A stretch of DNA of 64,000 bases from Arthrobacter sp. P2b (GCF_900168295.1 NZ_FVZL01000005.1:124001-188000), one strand, 5' to 3'; counted from the first letter of the stretch, positions 27,001 through 35,664 are shown. The notes: a model not told the origin generated them from the letters alone. Made by a program: numbers and translations.

Positions 27001-27653
27001 TAGAGGTTGCCGTAGCCCTCGTGGTCGGACAGGAACGCGATGCGCCCGCCCACCCACATCGGATCGGCGAGGTTGCCGTTCAGTTCCGGCACAAGCCGCT
27101 CAAACTCGCCGTTGCCGTCCGTGTCTATCCACAGCTTTCCGGCCGTGCCGCCCCGGTAGCGCTTCCACCAGGCCGGTTCGCGGGACAGTACGCTGCCCAC
27201 CACCACTGGACGTTCGTCGCCCACTTCCGGGCCGAAGGCCACGGACTCCACCGGACCGAAAGGAAGCTCCTCGGCCCAGCCACCTTCCAGGGGGAGGCTG
27301 TAGGCGTACGTGTGCCGGCTTTCGGCCTGGCGGAAAGCACTGGTGACCACCACGGCTCCGCCGGCGGTGAACCCCTTCACCCTGGTGGTGCTGTGCCCAA
27401 AATAGGTCAGCTGCCGGTAGCCTCCGCCGTCGACGTCCGCGGACACTACCTCCGGCGCCGTTCCCTGCACCACCGTCCACACCAGCTTCTTCCCATCCGG
27501 GGTGAAACGGGGGTTGCGGGCGGGCAGCTGAAGCGCGGAGACACGCCAGGCACGCCCACCGCCCAGGGGCGCGATCCACACGTCGTCCTCGGCCACGAAA
27601 GTGACCAGATCACCGTGGAGATGCGGGAAACGGAAGTAGCTGGAAGAAGTCAT
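24078..27653 (-). CDS. Tricorn protease homologue (S41 peptidase)
   Basis: A 1191-residue cytosolic protease of the tricorn family. N-terminal half: beta-propeller repeats (SPDGRWIALG, TPDGKYLAFLSN, SDHEGYGNL). Then the helical core (FDEAWRLQRDFFWAEDM, ~770), a PDZ domain (~860-950) and the C-terminal S41 domain with YLHVPDMMANGW, DVRRNRGGHTSQLV and the nucleophile segment ADEFAGSDGDIITQ. Tricorn trims peptides made by the proteasome. A low-complexity Ala/Pro/Gln-rich insertion (~370-470) separates the two propellers. The ATG is leaderless (TATGAT six bases upstream). Divergent from the epimerase; the two starts are only 72 bases apart. Confidence 0.92.
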   Translation of the reverse strand: MTSSSYFRFPHLHGDLVTFVAEDDVWIAPLGGGRAWRVSALQLPARNPRFTPDGKKLVWTVVQGTAPEVVSADVDGGGYRQLTYFGHSTTRVKGFTAGGAVVVTSAFRQAESRHTYAYSLPLEGGWAEELPFGPVESVAFGPEVGDERPVVVGSVLSREPAWWKRYRGGTAGKLWIDTDGNGEFERLVPELNGNLADPMWVGGRIAFLSDHEGYGNLYSVLPSGKDLRRHTDHEDFYVRHAATDGQRVIFESAGELWVLPDLGSDAVRLDITLGSASQSRRPALLKTSKHLGAVVPDTTGAASAVEAHGTIHWLRHKDGPSRIIEATPGVRGRLPRPLGDGRIAYIADHDGVEALHIKAIVEAAPHTSGAVPPPAPAAVEPQTGADAAEAAPGAEEATPLPRPVPAAGAAVLAEGSTFAPVPGGRQAGGGQSGDSRQAEALQADAQQADVAPEGGGTGAEAQATAAGTDAARFAIPVPSRASSLEASPDGRWIALGTSFGEVYVADTRTGAMSLMASIGEGTIADLAWSADSRWLAWSEPVTSFGARSRLRLADPEHPDAGPVDVTDGRFGDKSPVFTPDGKYLAFLSNRSFDPVYDGHSFDLSFPSPIKPYLVALAAGTPSPFGPAVAPDAGTVVETPKGTSAEPSGVPEVQVDAEGLAHRVIGVPVPQGNYTSLAATDGALLWLDWALSGVTGDGKASQEDKDARPSLVRFDLDRKKQSTLVESLDSFRMSGDRTKVVLVSDKQVQVVPSDAKADEESGKLVKVDLGRIRVMMDPLSVWGQAFDEAWRLQRDFFWAEDMAGQDWEGVHRRYRPLVDRLGSHDDLVDLLWELHGELGTSHAYVRPAPVTENGSQGQGRLGADLAHTPAGWEITRILAGESSDPLATSPLARPGVDAKAGDILLAIDGVPLTAAVTPAMQLVGAAGRAVELTLLNGAGHGGAAGTQRRVAVVPVKDEERLRYQEWVASNRRTVREASDGTFGYLHVPDMMANGWAQLHRDLDTETALDGLIVDVRRNRGGHTSQLVAELIGRKVTGWSMPRGEKPRTYPHHAPRGPVIVLADEFAGSDGDIITQVSKLRGIGPVIGTRTWGGVVGIDNRFALADGTGVTQPRYATWFGDGVGWSVENHGVDPDIEVVFPPHAYAAGRDPQLEYGIGALKEMIQELPTDRPPAREGYRRLRPAPLPARRQGS

Positions 27654-27659
27654 CGTTCG

Positions 27660-27665
27660 ATCATA
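27660..27665 (-). promoter_or_regulatory. -10 hexamer of a leaderless promoter (tricorn gene)
   Basis: TATGAT on the minus strand, then CGAACG and the ATG at 27653. A close match to the housekeeping -10 consensus. Confidence 0.6.
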
Positions 27666-27725
27666 GTCAACCCTCCGCCGCCCCCGCGGGACGTGCCAAA
27701 GCCCGCGGCCGTGGTGAGATGGAGC

Positions 27726-28637
27726 ATGCGCATCGTCATCGCAGGAGCCTCAGGGCTGCTCGGCACCTCCATGTCCGCAACCTTCCGTGACGCCGGCCAT
27801 GACGTCATCACCCTCGTCAGGCGGGAACCCGCCTCAGAGTCCGAAATCCGCTGGGACCCCGCCGCCGGCCAGCTCAACCCGGCAGCGCTGGCCGGGGCAG
27901 ACGCGGTGGTGAACCTTTCCGGCGCCGGTATCGGGGACAGGCCCTGGACCCGCAGGCGCGTGGACGAGCTGTTCAGTTCCCGGGTCGGTGCCACGCGGAC
28001 GCTCACGCAGGCGATGCACCAACTGGATGTTCCGCCGGCCACGTTCATCAGCCAATCCGGCTCGGGGTACTACGGCGATGCCGGAAACACGGTTCTTCGG
28101 GAGTCCGCGCCGCCTGCAGAGGGCACCCTGGCACGGATCTGCGCTGAGTGGGAAGCTGCGGCGGCCACCGCCCCGGCAGGGGTCCGCGTGGTCATTCCAC
28201 GGACCGGCGTGGTCTTTAGCCGGACCGGCGGCGCCTTGGGCCGCATGCTTCCATTGCTGCGCCTCGGCATTGGCGGGCCCTTCGGCAACGGCAGGCAGTT
28301 CTGGCCGTGGGTCACACTGCCGGACGTGTCCGCAGCCTTCCTCTTCCTGCTCGAGTCGCAGATCCGCGGGCCTGTCAACCTGTGCGCGCCGGAGGACGCC
28401 GACGTCAACGCCATCGTGGCGGCACTTGCCGCTGCCCTGCACCGGCCAGCCGTGCTGCGGGTCCCCTCCTTTGCGCTGCGGCTTGTGATGCGCAACCTCG
28501 CGGAAGAGCTGCTGCTGTCCAGCCAGCGCATGGAGCCGGCAGTCCTGCAGGACGCCGGCTTCCGGTGGCAGCATCCGGCGCTGGCCCAGGCCGCGCAATG
28601 GGTGGCCGGCAAGGAGGGTGCGGGGGCCAGGGGCTAG
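27726..28637 (+). CDS. TIGR01777-family NAD(P)-binding epimerase
   Basis: A 303-residue member of the extended SDR superfamily, TIGR01777/YfcH type. The N-terminus has the nucleotide-binding GASGLLGTSM; the family motif VNLSGAGIGDRPWT follows, then SGSGYYGDAG with the active-site Tyr region, and the C-terminal DUF1731 segment (FALRLVMRNLAEELLLSSQRMEP). The substrate is unknown; in mycobacteria the homologue lies between the E2 gene and lipB as here. A long open frame continues upstream, but this ATG starts the Rossmann fold exactly, and TGAGAT lies five bases before it, so a leaderless start is plausible. Confidence 0.92.
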   Translation: MRIVIAGASGLLGTSMSATFRDAGHDVITLVRREPASESEIRWDPAAGQLNPAALAGADAVVNLSGAGIGDRPWTRRRVDELFSSRVGATRTLTQAMHQLDVPPATFISQSGSGYYGDAGNTVLRESAPPAEGTLARICAEWEAAAATAPAGVRVVIPRTGVVFSRTGGALGRMLPLLRLGIGGPFGNGRQFWPWVTLPDVSAAFLFLLESQIRGPVNLCAPEDADVNAIVAALAAALHRPAVLRVPSFALRLVMRNLAEELLLSSQRMEPAVLQDAGFRWQHPALAQAAQWVAGKEGAGARG

Positions 28638-28663
28638 CCGGCTCCCGTTCCCTCAGCAGGTCA

Positions 28664-30304
28664 TCAGGATCCCGGCAGGATCTCGCTGATCCGCCATGCG
28701 CCGTCCACTGAGACCAGTACCAGCCGAAGGGGCTCGCCTGTGCTGGCTTCGCCTGCTGCAAGGACCGAGCCTTGGGCATCCTGCTCCTGATAGGCGGAGG
28801 TAGCGGACGTGGCACGAACCACGGCATGCGCATCCGTGGCCCCGTTTTCTGTGGCCACACCGGACAGCGAAGTGGCAAACCCGGCCAGGACAAGACCCGA
28901 GCTTCGAAGCCTGCCGGCCGTCCGGCTGTCTGCCGCCGCCGCGGGGGAACCGTCAGCGTTGACCTCGCCCAACAGGTCCAGGTTGCCGCGGCTGAAGGCA
29001 TGGTCCCGCAACGCCGCCAGGCCAACCAGGGCCTGCGCGGGGTCGGCGGCCGCTGCCTGTTGCCTGGCAGCCCCGGCAGGATCGACGGCGTCGCCGAGGT
29101 GTTGGCTCTTCGCGGGTGAACCCGGATCCGCAGTGGCTCCGGGTGCAGCGTCACCGGGTGGAAAGACGGAACTGCCACCAGCCACCGACCAACCGCCCGC
29201 GACGGCCAGGACGGCGACGGCAGGCAGGGCTGCCCTCAACATCCACCGGCGGATCGGCGGGGCATCACGCAAGCGGCCGGCGTGTTTTCCCCTGCCGGCC
29301 GCGGGCTGCCGGGTATCCGGAAATGGCAGCCTGTGGGACCTTGTCCCTTTTCCCGTCCATGGAGATGTCACCACCCGCCGGCGCACGCCCTCGAACTGCT
29401 CCTTGATCCGGTTCGGCGAGGACGACGGCGGGACGTGCCTGCGCGTCAGCAGTTCCGGAATCACCGTGGGATGGACGGCGGCCGCCAAATCCAGGGGCCG
29501 GGGTGAGGCACTGCGGTAGACGGCGGTGGCCAGGGCGGACGCCGTGGGGCGAAGCCGGCGGTCCTCATTCAGCCCGGACTCCAGGGCAGCAGCCAGTTCC
29601 CTGGGCACTCCCGGGACGAGGAGGGACAGCGGCGGACGGTCAGCGGTCCGCGCGGGTGCCTCCCCGGTCAGGCAGTACCAGCCCAGGGCGGCCGCGGAGT
29701 AGACGTCGCGTTCGGGCTGCAGGCCTGCACGGACGGCATCGACGGGCGCGGGGTCCACGAAACCGGGAGTTCCGGGGCTTCCTGCACGGCCGGGATCACC
29801 AAGCATCCGGGCAATGCCGACGTCAGACAGCAGTGGTTTGCCCTGGCCGGTGAACAGCACGTTGCCGGGCGAAACGTCTGAATGCGTGAACCCGTTGGCG
29901 TGCAGGTAGCCCAGGGCCTGGGCTATGGGCGTCACCACCGTGACCGTTTCCCCGACGCTGAGGCTGCCGCGGCTGGCCACCAATTGGGCAAGCGAACCGC
30001 CGGAGGCATAGTCCATCACCAGTGCTGTGCCGGCTCCCGGGACCCCTTCCACCGGGACGGCGTCGTGGGCTTTGACGAGGTGCTGGTGATCCAGGACCGA
30101 GAGGATACGGATTTCGCGTTTCACGGCATCTTCCGTCAGGCCTTCCCCGGCCCGCACCCCGCGCGAAGGCGGGCGGAAGCACTTCAGGGCATAGTCGCGG
30201 TCCGTCAGCTTTTCCGTAGCCAACCACACCGAAGCGCTGCCACCCTGGCCCAGCAGCCGGCCCACTGCGTAGCCAGGAACACTTGGAGCCTGCACATCAT
30301 CCAT
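28664..30304 (-). CDS. Membrane-anchored serine/threonine protein kinase, atypical catalytic motifs
   Basis: A 546-residue kinase: kinase domain (~10-270), a juxtamembrane linker rich in Pro/Arg, one membrane helix (~355-375) and an extracellular domain of about 170 residues ending SVDGAWRISEILP. Seen in the kinase domain: glycine loop GQGGSASVW, the ATP-anchoring Lys in YALKCF, and Glu in KREIRIL. The catalytic loop is HSDVSPGN (HRD is normal) and the metal-binding motif is DVG instead of DFG. It keeps Asp, Asn and Lys, so activity is possible but it is not an RD kinase activated in the usual way. No PASTA repeats are present. It converges on the epimerase. Confidence 0.88.
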   Translation of the reverse strand: MDDVQAPSVPGYAVGRLLGQGGSASVWLATEKLTDRDYALKCFRPPSRGVRAGEGLTEDAVKREIRILSVLDHQHLVKAHDAVPVEGVPGAGTALVMDYASGGSLAQLVASRGSLSVGETVTVVTPIAQALGYLHANGFTHSDVSPGNVLFTGQGKPLLSDVGIARMLGDPGRAGSPGTPGFVDPAPVDAVRAGLQPERDVYSAAALGWYCLTGEAPARTADRPPLSLLVPGVPRELAAALESGLNEDRRLRPTASALATAVYRSASPRPLDLAAAVHPTVIPELLTRRHVPPSSSPNRIKEQFEGVRRRVVTSPWTGKGTRSHRLPFPDTRQPAAGRGKHAGRLRDAPPIRRWMLRAALPAVAVLAVAGGWSVAGGSSVFPPGDAAPGATADPGSPAKSQHLGDAVDPAGAARQQAAAADPAQALVGLAALRDHAFSRGNLDLLGEVNADGSPAAAADSRTAGRLRSSGLVLAGFATSLSGVATENGATDAHAVVRATSATSAYQEQDAQGSVLAAGEASTGEPLRLVLVSVDGAWRISEILPGS

Positions 30305-30342
30305 CCCCCATGTTTAGCCCAATCCGCCGTTGCCTGCAGAAG

Positions 30343-30351
30343 TTATCCACA
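30343..30351 (+). promoter_or_regulatory. Perfect DnaA box
   Basis: TTATCCACA, the consensus nine-mer, stands alone in the 138-base gap between the divergent kinase and lipB genes. A chance match is possible, but it lies in promoter position for both genes. Confidence 0.4.
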
Positions 30352-30442
30352 GGCACAGTCCCTTGCCCGGCACATCCGGGGGCGATGGTGAGGTTAGACA
30401 CTAAACCGGGATCGCCAGGTTCCGGGGTCTAAGCTGGATGCC

Positions 30443-31111
30443 ATGACTCTTGAGTTTTCACAGCTGGGTCTTGCCCCCGACTTCGTCGATTACCAGCAAG
30501 CCTGGGACATCCAGCGCGAACTCCATGACAAAGTTGTCGCCGGCGAAACGCCCAGCACCGTCCTGTTGCTGGAACATGCCGCCGTCTATACGGCAGGCAA
30601 GCTCACCGAAGACCACGAGCGGCCCTTCGACGGAACGCCCGTGGTGGCTGTGGACCGTGGCGGGAAGCTCACCTGGCATGGCCCGGGGCAGTTGATCGCC
30701 TACCCCATCCTCAAGTTGAAGAACCGCGCCGGAATCCGTGACTACGTGGAGCGGCTGGAAGCCATCATGATCGCCGTCATGGACGAGTACGGCATCAAGG
30801 CCGAACGGATCAAGGGGCGCGCCGGGGTGTGGGTCAAGGCAGACGCCAAGGGCCCGGACCGCAAGATCGCCGCCATTGGAATCCGCGTCCTCAACGGGGT
30901 CACCATGCATGGCATCGCCATCAACTGCAGCAATGACCTCGCACCGTATTCGCAGATCATCGCCTGCGGCATCACCGACGCCGGTGTAACCACCATGTCG
31001 CAAGAGACCGGGCGGGACATCCGCCCGGCCCACATCGTTGACCGCATTGTGGAAGAATTCCGCAAGCACCAAGAAGCACTCGTTTTAAGCCCCGAAGGAG
31101 CTTTACTGTGA
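30443..31111 (+). CDS. lipB: Octanoyltransferase LipB
   Basis: The 222-residue enzyme moves octanoate from acyl carrier protein to the lipoyl domains of E2 and GcvH, the first step of lipoate synthesis. Motifs: [17 protein letters not shown], the catalytic Lys segment [17 protein letters not shown], and the active-site Cys in [12 protein letters not shown]. The length is normal. The ATG has no SD; TAAGCT lies seven bases upstream, so the mRNA is probably leaderless. The stop overlaps the lipA start by four bases (GTGA), implying translational coupling. Confidence 0.96.
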   Translation: MTLEFSQLGLAPDFVDYQQAWDIQRELHDKVVAGETPSTVLLLEHAAVYTAGKLTEDHERPFDGTPVVAVDRGGKLTWHGPGQLIAYPILKLKNRAGIRDYVERLEAIMIAVMDEYGIKAERIKGRAGVWVKADAKGPDRKIAAIGIRVLNGVTMHGIAINCSNDLAPYSQIIACGITDAGVTTMSQETGRDIRPAHIVDRIVEEFRKHQEALVLSPEGALL

Positions 31112-32127
31112 CACTGGCACCTGAAGGCCGGAAGATGCTGCGGATCGAGCAGCGCAATGCGGCCACCCCGGTGGAGCGCAAGCCGGACTGGATCAAGGCC
31201 AAGGTCCAGATGGGCCCGGAGTTCGTCGGGCTGAAGAACCTGGTGAAAAAGGAAGGCCTGCACACCGTCTGTGAAGAAGCCGGCTGCCCCAACATCTTCG
31301 AATGCTGGGAAGACAAGGAAGCCACCTTCCTGATCGGCGGCTCCGAATGCACCCGCCGCTGCGACTTCTGCCAGATCGACACCGGCAAACCCTCCCCCGT
31401 GGACCGGTTCGAACCCACCAAGGTGGCCCGCTCCGTCCAGGCCATGCAGCTGCGCTACGCCACCGTCACCGGCGTGGCCCGCGATGACCTCGAAGACGAA
31501 GGCGTCTGGCTCTACGCCGAAACCGTCCGCAAAATCCACGAACTGAACCCCGGCACCGGCGTCGAACTGCTCATCCCGGACTTCTCCGGCAAACCCGAGC
31601 ACATCGCCGCGATCTGCGACTCCAAGCCCGAAGTGTTCGCGCACAACGTCGAAACCGTGCCCCGGATCTTCAAGCGGATCCGCCCCGCGTTCCGCTACGA
31701 CCGGTCCCTGGACGTCATCACCCAGGGCCGGAACCTGGGCATGGTCACCAAATCCAACCTGATCCTGGGCATGGGCGAAACCCGCGAGGAAATCTCCGAA
31801 GCCCTCCGCGACCTGCACGCCGCCGGCTGCGACCTGATCACCATCACCCAATACCTGCGCCCCTCCGAACGCCACCTGCCCGTGGACCGCTGGGTCAAAC
31901 CCCAGGAATTCGTGGACCTCCAGCAGGAAGCGGACGAGATCGGCTTCCTCGGCGTCATGTCCGGGCCCCTGGTCCGCTCCTCCTACCGCGCCGGCCGGCT
32001 CTGGGCCACCGCAATGCGCAAAAAAGGCCGCGACATCCCCGCCGCCCTCGCCCACATCGCCGACGGCATCCAGGACTCCGGCACCACCCGCCAGGAAGCC
32101 AGCACCCTCCTGGCAGCGCATTCCTGA
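31108..32127 (+). CDS. lipA: Lipoyl synthase LipA
   Basis: A 339-residue radical SAM enzyme that inserts two sulphur atoms into protein-bound octanoate. The auxiliary cluster motif is [12 protein letters not shown], and the SAM cluster motif is C-TRR-C-DF-C, both intact; the C-terminal RSSYRAGR motif is also present. Translated together with lipB through a four-base GTGA overlap. The products serve the E2 encoded at 21156 and the glycine cleavage system. A strong hairpin follows the gene. Confidence 0.97.
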   Translation: MTLAPEGRKMLRIEQRNAATPVERKPDWIKAKVQMGPEFVGLKNLVKKEGLHTVCEEAGCPNIFECWEDKEATFLIGGSECTRRCDFCQIDTGKPSPVDRFEPTKVARSVQAMQLRYATVTGVARDDLEDEGVWLYAETVRKIHELNPGTGVELLIPDFSGKPEHIAAICDSKPEVFAHNVETVPRIFKRIRPAFRYDRSLDVITQGRNLGMVTKSNLILGMGETREEISEALRDLHAAGCDLITITQYLRPSERHLPVDRWVKPQEFVDLQQEADEIGFLGVMSGPLVRSSYRAGRLWATAMRKKGRDIPAALAHIADGIQDSGTTRQEASTLLAAHS

Positions 32128-32156
32128 CCCAGGCTGCCGCCACTGCACATAGCGTC

Positions 32157-32199
32157 CCCAAGGGCCGGCACCGGAAGATTCCGGCGTCCGGCCTTTGGG
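32157..32199 (+). terminator. Hairpin after lipA
   Basis: Twelve-base outer stem (CCCAAGGGCCGG with its complement, one G-U pair) plus an inner CCGGAA/TTCCGG stem. It precedes the DUF4191 promoter and probably ends lipB-lipA transcription. Confidence 0.7.
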
Positions 32200-32225
32200 C
32201 TTAAGTCACGTAGAATTGAGGCACT

Positions 32226-32978
32226 ATGGCGAAATCCCCTGACTCCAGCAACTCCACTCCGGCGGGCTCCAGCGCGGTGAAGCGCGGCCTCTTCTCGCGC
32301 AAGCCGAAAGAAGCCAAGGTTAAGAAGCCCAGTCGGCTCAAGCAGATCGGCGAAGTCTTCAACATGACCCGCCGGCATGACCCCATGGTGCCGTGGCTGA
32401 TGCTGCTGGTCTTCCTTGGCGTTGTGGCTGTGAGCTTCCTGGTGGGCTTCTGGCTGGAAAACTGGATTACCGGCCTGATCATCGGCATTCCGCTCGGCCT
32501 GCTGGGCGCCACGCTGATCCTCTCGCGGCGTGCTGAACGTGCCGCCTTCGCGCAAATCGAAAACCAGCCGGGTGCCTCCGGCGCCGCCCTCGGGACCCTT
32601 CGCCGCGGCTGGATCACCGAGGAACAGCCGGTAGCCGTTAACCCCCGCACGCAGGACGCCGTGTTCCGTGCCATCGGCCGTCCCGGCGTCGTGCTCGTCA
32701 GTGAAGGCCCCACACACCGCGTGAAGCCGCTGCTGGATGCGGAGCGCAAGCGCCTCGCCCGGATCCTGCCCAACGTTACGGTCCACGTCATCGAGAGCGG
32801 CCGCGGTGAAGGCCAGGTGCCGCTCAGCCAGGTTGCCAAGAAGATGGGCAAGCTGAAGAAGGAACTGACCAAGCTTGAGGTCAACGCCGTCTCAAAGCGG
32901 ATCGCATCGCTGGGGAACAAGCTTCCCATCCCCAAGGGCATCGATCCCTACAAGGCCCGTCCCAACCGCGGACGCTAG
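32226..32978 (+). CDS. DUF4191 membrane protein
   Basis: The 250-residue protein has a basic N-terminal tail, two adjacent membrane helices (~58-76 and ~80-98), then a soluble cytoplasmic domain of about 150 residues (LRRGWITEEQPVAVNPRTQD, RPGVVLVSEGPTHRV) ending in a basic tail. This is the DUF4191 family, conserved beside lipA in mycobacteria and other actinobacteria. Function unknown. TAGAAT at 32211-32216 lies nine bases before the ATG, giving a leader of at most two or three bases. Confidence 0.9.
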   Translation: MAKSPDSSNSTPAGSSAVKRGLFSRKPKEAKVKKPSRLKQIGEVFNMTRRHDPMVPWLMLLVFLGVVAVSFLVGFWLENWITGLIIGIPLGLLGATLILSRRAERAAFAQIENQPGASGAALGTLRRGWITEEQPVAVNPRTQDAVFRAIGRPGVVLVSEGPTHRVKPLLDAERKRLARILPNVTVHVIESGRGEGQVPLSQVAKKMGKLKKELTKLEVNAVSKRIASLGNKLPIPKGIDPYKARPNRGR

Positions 32979-32987
32979 ACCTGACAG

Positions 32988-33028
32988 CGCCCCGGTACCG
33001 GCCTCCCGCCGGACGCCGGGGCGTTTTT
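32988..33028 (+). terminator. Rho-independent terminator after the DUF4191 gene
   Basis: CGCCCCGG / CCGGGGCG arms with an inner CCGGC/GCCGG stem, followed directly by five T residues. Confidence 0.9.
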
Positions 33029-33079
33029 CTTGCCCCCAGACCTCCGTCACGTTAACACCTCCCAGGACAGGACTTCCCC

Positions 33080-33439
33080 ATGCCCCTCAAGAACGTAGTA
33101 ATCCGCGCTTTCCGGATCCTCGCGGTCGCCGAAGCGTTTAGCTGGGCTGCCCTGCTCATCGGCATGTACTTCAAGTGGATTGCCGGCACCACTGAAATCG
33201 GTGTCCAGGTGGCCGGCCCCATCCACGGTGCGCTGTTCGTGGGCTACGGCATCGCGGCGCTGGCTCTGTGGCGCCTGCAGCGCTGGCCATTCCTGGTGGC
33301 CCTGTTCGCCGGGGTATCAGCCGTCTTCCCCTTCGCCACCATCCTGTTCGAACGCTGGGCGGGCAAGCGCGGACACCTCAACCCCGGCCCGGCCTCCGAG
33401 ACCGACGCCGTCTCCGCCAGGGAGTCGAGCCGCGTCTAG
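33080..33439 (+). CDS. DUF3817 membrane protein
   Basis: The 119-residue protein has three membrane helices: IRAFRILAVAEAFSWAALLI (~5-25), HGALFVGYGIAALAL (~47-65) and PFLVALFAGVSAVFPFATIL (~70-92). The segment G-P-I-H-G at the start of helix 2 is typical of DUF3817. These small proteins are widespread in actinobacteria; function unknown. Monocistronic, between a terminator and the converging RDD gene. Confidence 0.88.
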   Translation: MPLKNVVIRAFRILAVAEAFSWAALLIGMYFKWIAGTTEIGVQVAGPIHGALFVGYGIAALALWRLQRWPFLVALFAGVSAVFPFATILFERWAGKRGHLNPGPASETDAVSARESSRV

Positions 33440-33468
33440 CAGGCTTTCCGGCGTCGCTGCGGAACGCG

Positions 33469-33906
33469 CTACCGGCGGATGAGCAGCGTGTTCATCGCCT
33501 TGTCATGGAGTCCGCGCTGGTCAGGATCGAAAATCACGGCGGGGACCACGAGGCAGAGCAGCACCGCCCTCACCAGCGCAGCCAGCGGCCCGGGAACCCC
33601 GCCGCCTGGCCTAACCACCGAAATGCCCATGGCCCGGTGGCCGATGCTGTAGCCGAGGGTCCCCACCAAGAGGGTCTGTTCGACGGCGAACACGGCCAGG
33701 GTTGCCCAGGAATTTCCACCGAACGCAAAGTTGCTGATCAGCAGCGCGATGCCCCAGTCGATCATGATCGCCGCAATCCGCCGTCCCGCCCGCGCGATGG
33801 AGCCGGGACCGGATTCCGGCAGGCCCAGCCGCTCACCGGGATACTTCGAGATACCGGACGTATCCGGTCCGCTGAGCCAGGAGCCAATGTCTTTGCGATC
33901 TACCAC
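33469..33906 (-). CDS. RDD-family membrane protein
   Basis: A 145-residue integral membrane protein of the RDD family. After a soluble N-terminal ~35 residues come three hydrophobic helices (IMIDWGIALLISNFAF, LAVFAVEQTLLVGTLGYSIGH, ALVRAVLLCLVVPAVIF). In the family name motif, Arg and Asp are visible as R-R-I-A-A-I-M-I-D-W. The C-terminal GLHDKAMNTLLIRR is the usual family ending. The position next to glnA is conserved with mycobacteria. No transport substrate can be named. Confidence 0.9.
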   Translation of the reverse strand: MVDRKDIGSWLSGPDTSGISKYPGERLGLPESGPGSIARAGRRIAAIMIDWGIALLISNFAFGGNSWATLAVFAVEQTLLVGTLGYSIGHRAMGISVVRPGGGVPGPLAALVRAVLLCLVVPAVIFDPDQRGLHDKAMNTLLIRR

Positions 33907-34008
33907 CGTCCAAGTTTACCGGCCTCACCTTCACCGCCACGCCCGGATGGTGGATGGAGTTAGACCACAGTGTGGACTGCGGATAGCGTTGCGTTATCAG
34001 GGCATTCT

Positions 34009-34046
34009 GTAACCTGCCCGAAACAATGTGGACACGGACGGGAAAT
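34009..34046 (+). promoter_or_regulatory. GlnR box upstream of glnA1
   Basis: The sequence reads GTAAC-N6-GAAAC-N6-GACAC-N6-GAAAT, matching the two-pair GlnR consensus (GTnAC-N6-GAAAC twice) at 18 of the 20 defined positions, counting n as matched, with every spacer exact. It ends 133 bases before the glnA start. GlnR is the actinobacterial activator of nitrogen-assimilation genes. Confidence 0.72.
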
Positions 34047-34085
34047 GCCGCGTCCATAGGCTGTTAGCAGTTTCAAGCAATACCT

Positions 34086-34118
34086 AAAGCAGGGAAAACC
34101 TTGAGTTCTCCCTGCTTT
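34086..34118 (+). promoter_or_regulatory. Hairpin in the glnA1 leader
   Basis: AAAGCAGGGA and TCCCTGCTTT form a perfect ten-base stem around a 13-base loop, 61 bases before the glnA start codon and inside the probable 5' leader. The descending arm ends in TTT. It could be an attenuator, a processing site or the end of a small leader RNA. Confidence 0.5.
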
Positions 34119-34179
34119 CGGATTGCGCTGGATCAGATGGCTTGCACGCCAGATATTTACATATGCGTTAGGAGCATAG

Positions 34180-35604
34180 ATGTTCAAGACTGCGGACGAA
34201 GTCCTCAAGTTCATCAAGGACGAAGATATTAAATTCGTCGATATCCGCTTCACCGATCTTCCGGGCGTCCAGCAGCACTTTAACGTTCCCGCCAAGAGTG
34301 TTGACGCCGACTTCTTCATCAACGGCCAGCTCTTCGACGGCTCCTCCATCCGCGGCTTCCAGGGCATCGCCGAATCCGACATGCAGCTGATCCCGGACGT
34401 CACCACCGCGTTCCTGGACACCTTCCGCATGGAGAAGACCCTCGCGCTGAACTTCTCCATCGTCAACCCCCGCACCGGTGACCCGTACCACCGCGACCCT
34501 CGCGGCGTGGCTGAGAAGGCCGAGGCGTACCTGGCCTCCACCGGCATCGCCGATACCGCGTTCTTCGCTCCCGAGGCCGAGTTCTTCGTGTTCGACAATG
34601 TCCAGTACCAGTCCTCCCCGCAGGGCAGCTTCTACAAGATCGACTCTGAGGAAGCCCACTGGAACACCGGCCGCGAGGAAGAGGGTGGAAACCTCGGCTA
34701 CAAGACCCCCGTCAAGGGCGGTTACTTCCCGGTCTCCCCCACGGACAAGCAGGCTGACCTGCGCGACGCCATGTGCGTGGCGCTGGATGAAGCCGGCCTT
34801 GAGGTCGAGCGCAGCCACCACGAAGTCGGCTCCGCCGGCCAGGCTGAGATCAACTACAAGTTCACCACCCTGACCCACGCTGCCGATGACCTGCAGAAGT
34901 TCAAGTACGTCATCAAGAACACCGCAGACGCCTGGGGCAAGTCCGTAACCTTCATGCCGAAGCCCGTCTTCGGTGACAACGGCTCGGGCATGCACTGCCA
35001 CCAGTCGCTGTGGAACGGCGGCCAGCCGCTGTTCTACGACGAGAAGGGCTACGCCGGCCTGTCCGACACCGCCCGCTGGTACATCGGCGGCCTGCTGAAG
35101 CACGCTTCGGCCGTGCTGGCGTTCACGAACCCCACTGTGAACTCCTACCGCCGCCTGGTCAAGGGCTTCGAGGCCCCGGTCAACATGGTGTACTCGCAGG
35201 GCAACCGCTCCGCCGGTATCCGTATCCCGATCACGGGTACCAACCCGAAGGCCAAGCGCATCGAGTTCCGCGCTCCGGACCCCTCCTCCAACCCGTACCT
35301 GGCATTCGCTGCCCAGCTGATGGCCGGCATCGACGGCATCCGCAACCGCATCGAACCGCCGGCTCCGATCGACAAGGACCTCTACGAGCTCCCCGCCGAG
35401 GAAGCCAAGGACATCCCCAAGGCTCCGGGCACGCTTGAGGAAGCCCTTGAGGCCCTCCGCGAGGACAACGAGTTCCTGCAGGCCGGTGGCGTGTTCACCC
35501 AGGACCTCATCGACACCTGGATCGAGTACAAGTACGAGAACGAGATCCGCCCGCTGTCCCTGCGCCCGAACCCCTACGAGTTCGAGCTCTACTACGGCGT
35601 CTAG
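34180..35604 (+). CDS. glnA: Glutamine synthetase type I (GlnA1), adenylylation-competent
   Basis: The 474-residue main glutamine synthetase (ATP + glutamate + ammonia). Motifs: the latch region [35 protein letters not shown]; the glutamate/metal segment [14 protein letters not shown]-binding [18 protein letters not shown]; and ANRIP-like region [11 protein letters not shown]. The adenylylation segment [10 protein letters not shown] retains the target Tyr (consensus NLYDLP), so GlnE, encoded at 36978-39989, should control it. Start ATG with TAGGAG. Expression is probably driven from a promoter under the GlnR box. A strong terminator follows. Confidence 0.97.
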   Translation: MFKTADEVLKFIKDEDIKFVDIRFTDLPGVQQHFNVPAKSVDADFFINGQLFDGSSIRGFQGIAESDMQLIPDVTTAFLDTFRMEKTLALNFSIVNPRTGDPYHRDPRGVAEKAEAYLASTGIADTAFFAPEAEFFVFDNVQYQSSPQGSFYKIDSEEAHWNTGREEEGGNLGYKTPVKGGYFPVSPTDKQADLRDAMCVALDEAGLEVERSHHEVGSAGQAEINYKFTTLTHAADDLQKFKYVIKNTADAWGKSVTFMPKPVFGDNGSGMHCHQSLWNGGQPLFYDEKGYAGLSDTARWYIGGLLKHASAVLAFTNPTVNSYRRLVKGFEAPVNMVYSQGNRSAGIRIPITGTNPKAKRIEFRAPDPSSNPYLAFAAQLMAGIDGIRNRIEPPAPIDKDLYELPAEEAKDIPKAPGTLEEALEALREDNEFLQAGGVFTQDLIDTWIEYKYENEIRPLSLRPNPYEFELYYGV

Positions 35605-35664
35605 TCAGATCATGCGGCTTGAGCGGGCATAGTCCGCACACCGTCCGGAAGAATCTGCAGACAG

